A stretch of DNA of 64,000 nt, from contig NC_088313.1 in NCBI RefSeq assembly GCF_910592395.1, positions 15,640,437-15,704,436 on the forward strand, in the 5' to 3' direction. Positions 61,841 to 64,000 of this stretch are shown here, piece after piece (positions within the stretch are counted from its first letter, which is position 1; every line of letters begins with the position of its first letter). Made by a program: the position numbers and the translations under genes. The stretch comes from Lineus longissimus (taxonomy: Eukaryota > Nemertea > Pilidiophora > Heteronemertea > Lineidae). Below the pieces are notes generated by a model. It was not told the DNA's origin. It worked only from the letters and a program-made list of their open reading frames with translations, and did no database searches.

Positions 61841-64000
61841 ATAGCGTTTTCCCGTGGAATCTTGAACCTTGTTCAAAGTGCTTTATAAGCACGTGGAATG
61901 ATTATCATCGTCATCCCCGGGTCTCCACTGAAATCAAGCGCTCATTGTACATGACGAGTATAGGGGAAAAAAACAATGTCTTCACCAGACGCCTTTCCCT
62001 TAGTATTCATCGTTTTCGCGCAAAATTGGCCAGACCAGAAAATGACACCCCTTCTTCAATGTCTTGTTATGTTTGCATAGATGCGTAAGTTATTAGTTTA
62101 TGATGGTATAATTATTATTGGTCGCAGTTTTTTGCACAAAAATAATCGACCTTTCAATCAAGCGTGTCTGTGGAGTACATAACATCGCAGGTTAAAGAAG
62201 GTCGGGCGAGATCGATGTCCCGATCAGGGTCATTTTTGAAAAACAAGTTGGTTGTCCTCAAATTACTGAGACAAGAACCCACACCCCATGCGGTTATTTA
62301 AGGTCAGGCAAAGTGACCGATCAACATAAAATCAATTCGAAGACAAAAATACTTGCAAAATTACATGTACACAGGAGTTTATTTGTATCAAGTAAATGTA
62401 AACATATACCGAGTGTGAACTCGTATTGAACGCTGACTTTTAGTACCCCTCGTACTTTAATTTGTTAACAAACATTACTGTAATGACAGTCAGAATGCAA
62501 CTGCTAGTTCAAAAGTGCAGTACTTTTAGCCATGGCGTAACGTGTCTTTCCTATCAGTTGCGTCTAATGGTCTCCCGCCTCATAACCGAAACGACACAAG
62601 AAAACCAAGATAAAAAGAAGAATGTGCAAGCACACAATCGAAGATAATCTGCTCCCATCACAACCAGATCGTTTCTGATGCTTGCTTCCAGCCCCTCCCC
62701 AAGGCATACCCCTTTTATTCTGAAAACCCAGTTCTTTGCCTTGTTATCTATTATTTGTATAGTGAAGTTAATAAAAAGGCATTTTGCCTGTATACCGCAA
62801 ACATCACCATTTCTTTGACTATTTCAATTTACATGGCAAAAGATCAAAAGAGCTCCATTGTTTTCAAATAAAGACTCTGGTTGAACCTTTGCGTAGTTAT
62901 TACTTTATGGTGTTACCCGCGCAGCACGAGTTACGCTCGACTTCGGACACAGTGGATCGGCCTCTTCCTTCCCGACAAGACGATGTTTAGAATGACCAAG
63001 AATGACCGGTTAAATCCGCAGACGAGAATTCATTTTTATCGGCGCACATCACAGGCCCCTCATCCTCATCCTGAGGAAATCACTGGGTTTTCGCTTCTTC
63101 AACCCCTGAAACTTTTACAACGCGTGTGACCTAACAGGGTTAATAGGGTGAACTTCCGCCGCCCATCTGTCAGTGGCAACTTGCCATTAACAACCCTTCT
63201 TCACCTCTCCCCGCATCTTTGAAAGCTAACACCTTCGTTATCACAAAGGAGGGAGTGTCCAAATGAGGTTGAACTTAGGAGAGGGTGACCCGACCCGCAA
63301 ATAGTAGTAGCACGGGGGTGGGCGTGTTGCCTGTAGAATTATTTTTATCATGACCTTGTCGAGTTCAAGCGCCGTCCCATTTCAAGTCTTTAGGCGATAC
63401 CCGCTCGCAAAAAACCCACAAATAATAGCTTTGTCACCTAACATACATATTAATACCTCGGCCTCGTGAGTGAAGGGATAGATAACTTTGCTGATGAACC
63501 GAATTGTGTCACTCAGATTCCGATTTGAAGCCGCAGGTTGTTGGCCTTTAAGCGCCGTTGGTGCAGACCTGGCATGGCCCCAGATTTACCTCGCTGTTGC
63601 GTCACATCAATTCTATAAGAAGACAAATGCTGATAAAAAACAGGAACTTCCAATTGTTTGGATAGCTGAATTAGTTCTGTAACAATTTTACATCATTTTA
63701 TGTATTTTTGGATAAGGTGGGTTGGTTAGAGGTCAGCGGTCAAAGTTGAACATTATCGAAACTCAAATTATGTGGACGGTATTACTGACGATTCTGGGTG
63801 ATTAACGAATACTGACATCTGCTATTATGGAGGAGGGGGGGGGGGGCTTTCGGCATATGCCCCTGCGAGTGATTTTTGGGATGTCTGCGTAATATTACCT
63901 TTTACAACTAGATGTAACTTTTAGCAATCTTTTGTGGAGACAGTGTCACAATCATCTCTTGATCGAGCTGTGACGAAAACGAAGGTCACATCAATTGTTT

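Larger units (their letters stand above)
58455..64000. other. Upstream region of CYP26, no gene recognised
   Basis: No exon chain is supported. It should hold the missing CYP26 start exon and promoter. It contains the foldback element at 61676-61840, nuclear-receptor-like half sites at 60143-60159 and 63730-63749, a short (TAA)n-like run near 61629-61642, and poly-C/G tracts near 59739 and 63835. Confidence 0.5.

Overview
The window is nuclear DNA from an animal, most likely a marine invertebrate bilaterian. Genes are split into many short exons with GT-AG introns of roughly 100-1500 bp. Families are metazoan (CYP26, DOK-type adaptor, secreted ferritin, SRP72), and non-coding DNA is rich in TGTACATG-type motifs, minisatellites and foldback (MITE-like) elements. 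The sequence alone does not fix the phylum. Exon models below were built by hand from splice signals, reading phase and family resemblance; every complete model stays in frame.

Layout. 1-1910: no gene. 1911-7117 (-): complete 14-exon SRP72. 7118-10542: intergenic, with three foldback elements. 10543-14489 (-): 9-exon cytochrome P450 whose I-helix lacks the usual oxygen-activating residues. 14490-16955: intergenic and 3' UTR with repeats. 16956-27411 (-) and 31539-43543 (-): two head-to-tail paralogues (called A and B here) of an unidentified multi-zinc-finger, coiled-coil, RGG/Gln/Gly-rich protein, probably RNA- or chromatin-associated. 44610-46895 (+): 3-exon DOK-family PH/PTB adaptor, divergent from paralogue B. 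46896-51152: intergenic, with a 40-bp minisatellite. 51153-54656 (-): 5-exon secreted ferritin with a full ferroxidase centre. 55988-58454 (-): CYP26 retinoic-acid hydroxylase, first exon not located. 58455-64000: no gene found, some nuclear-receptor-like half sites.

The genes do not form a pathway. The most distinctive feature is the A/B pair. It arose by a segmental duplication that includes the 5' end, the introns and the 3' UTR with its AATAAA. The copies then diverged by reciprocal repeat growth: A amplified one 3' exon into a run of seven symmetric phase-0 exons and expanded a Met-Gly-Pro repeat, while B expanded a Gln-Gly-Arg-Asn repeat. A also holds an array of short intronic repeats that look like 11-nt microexons.
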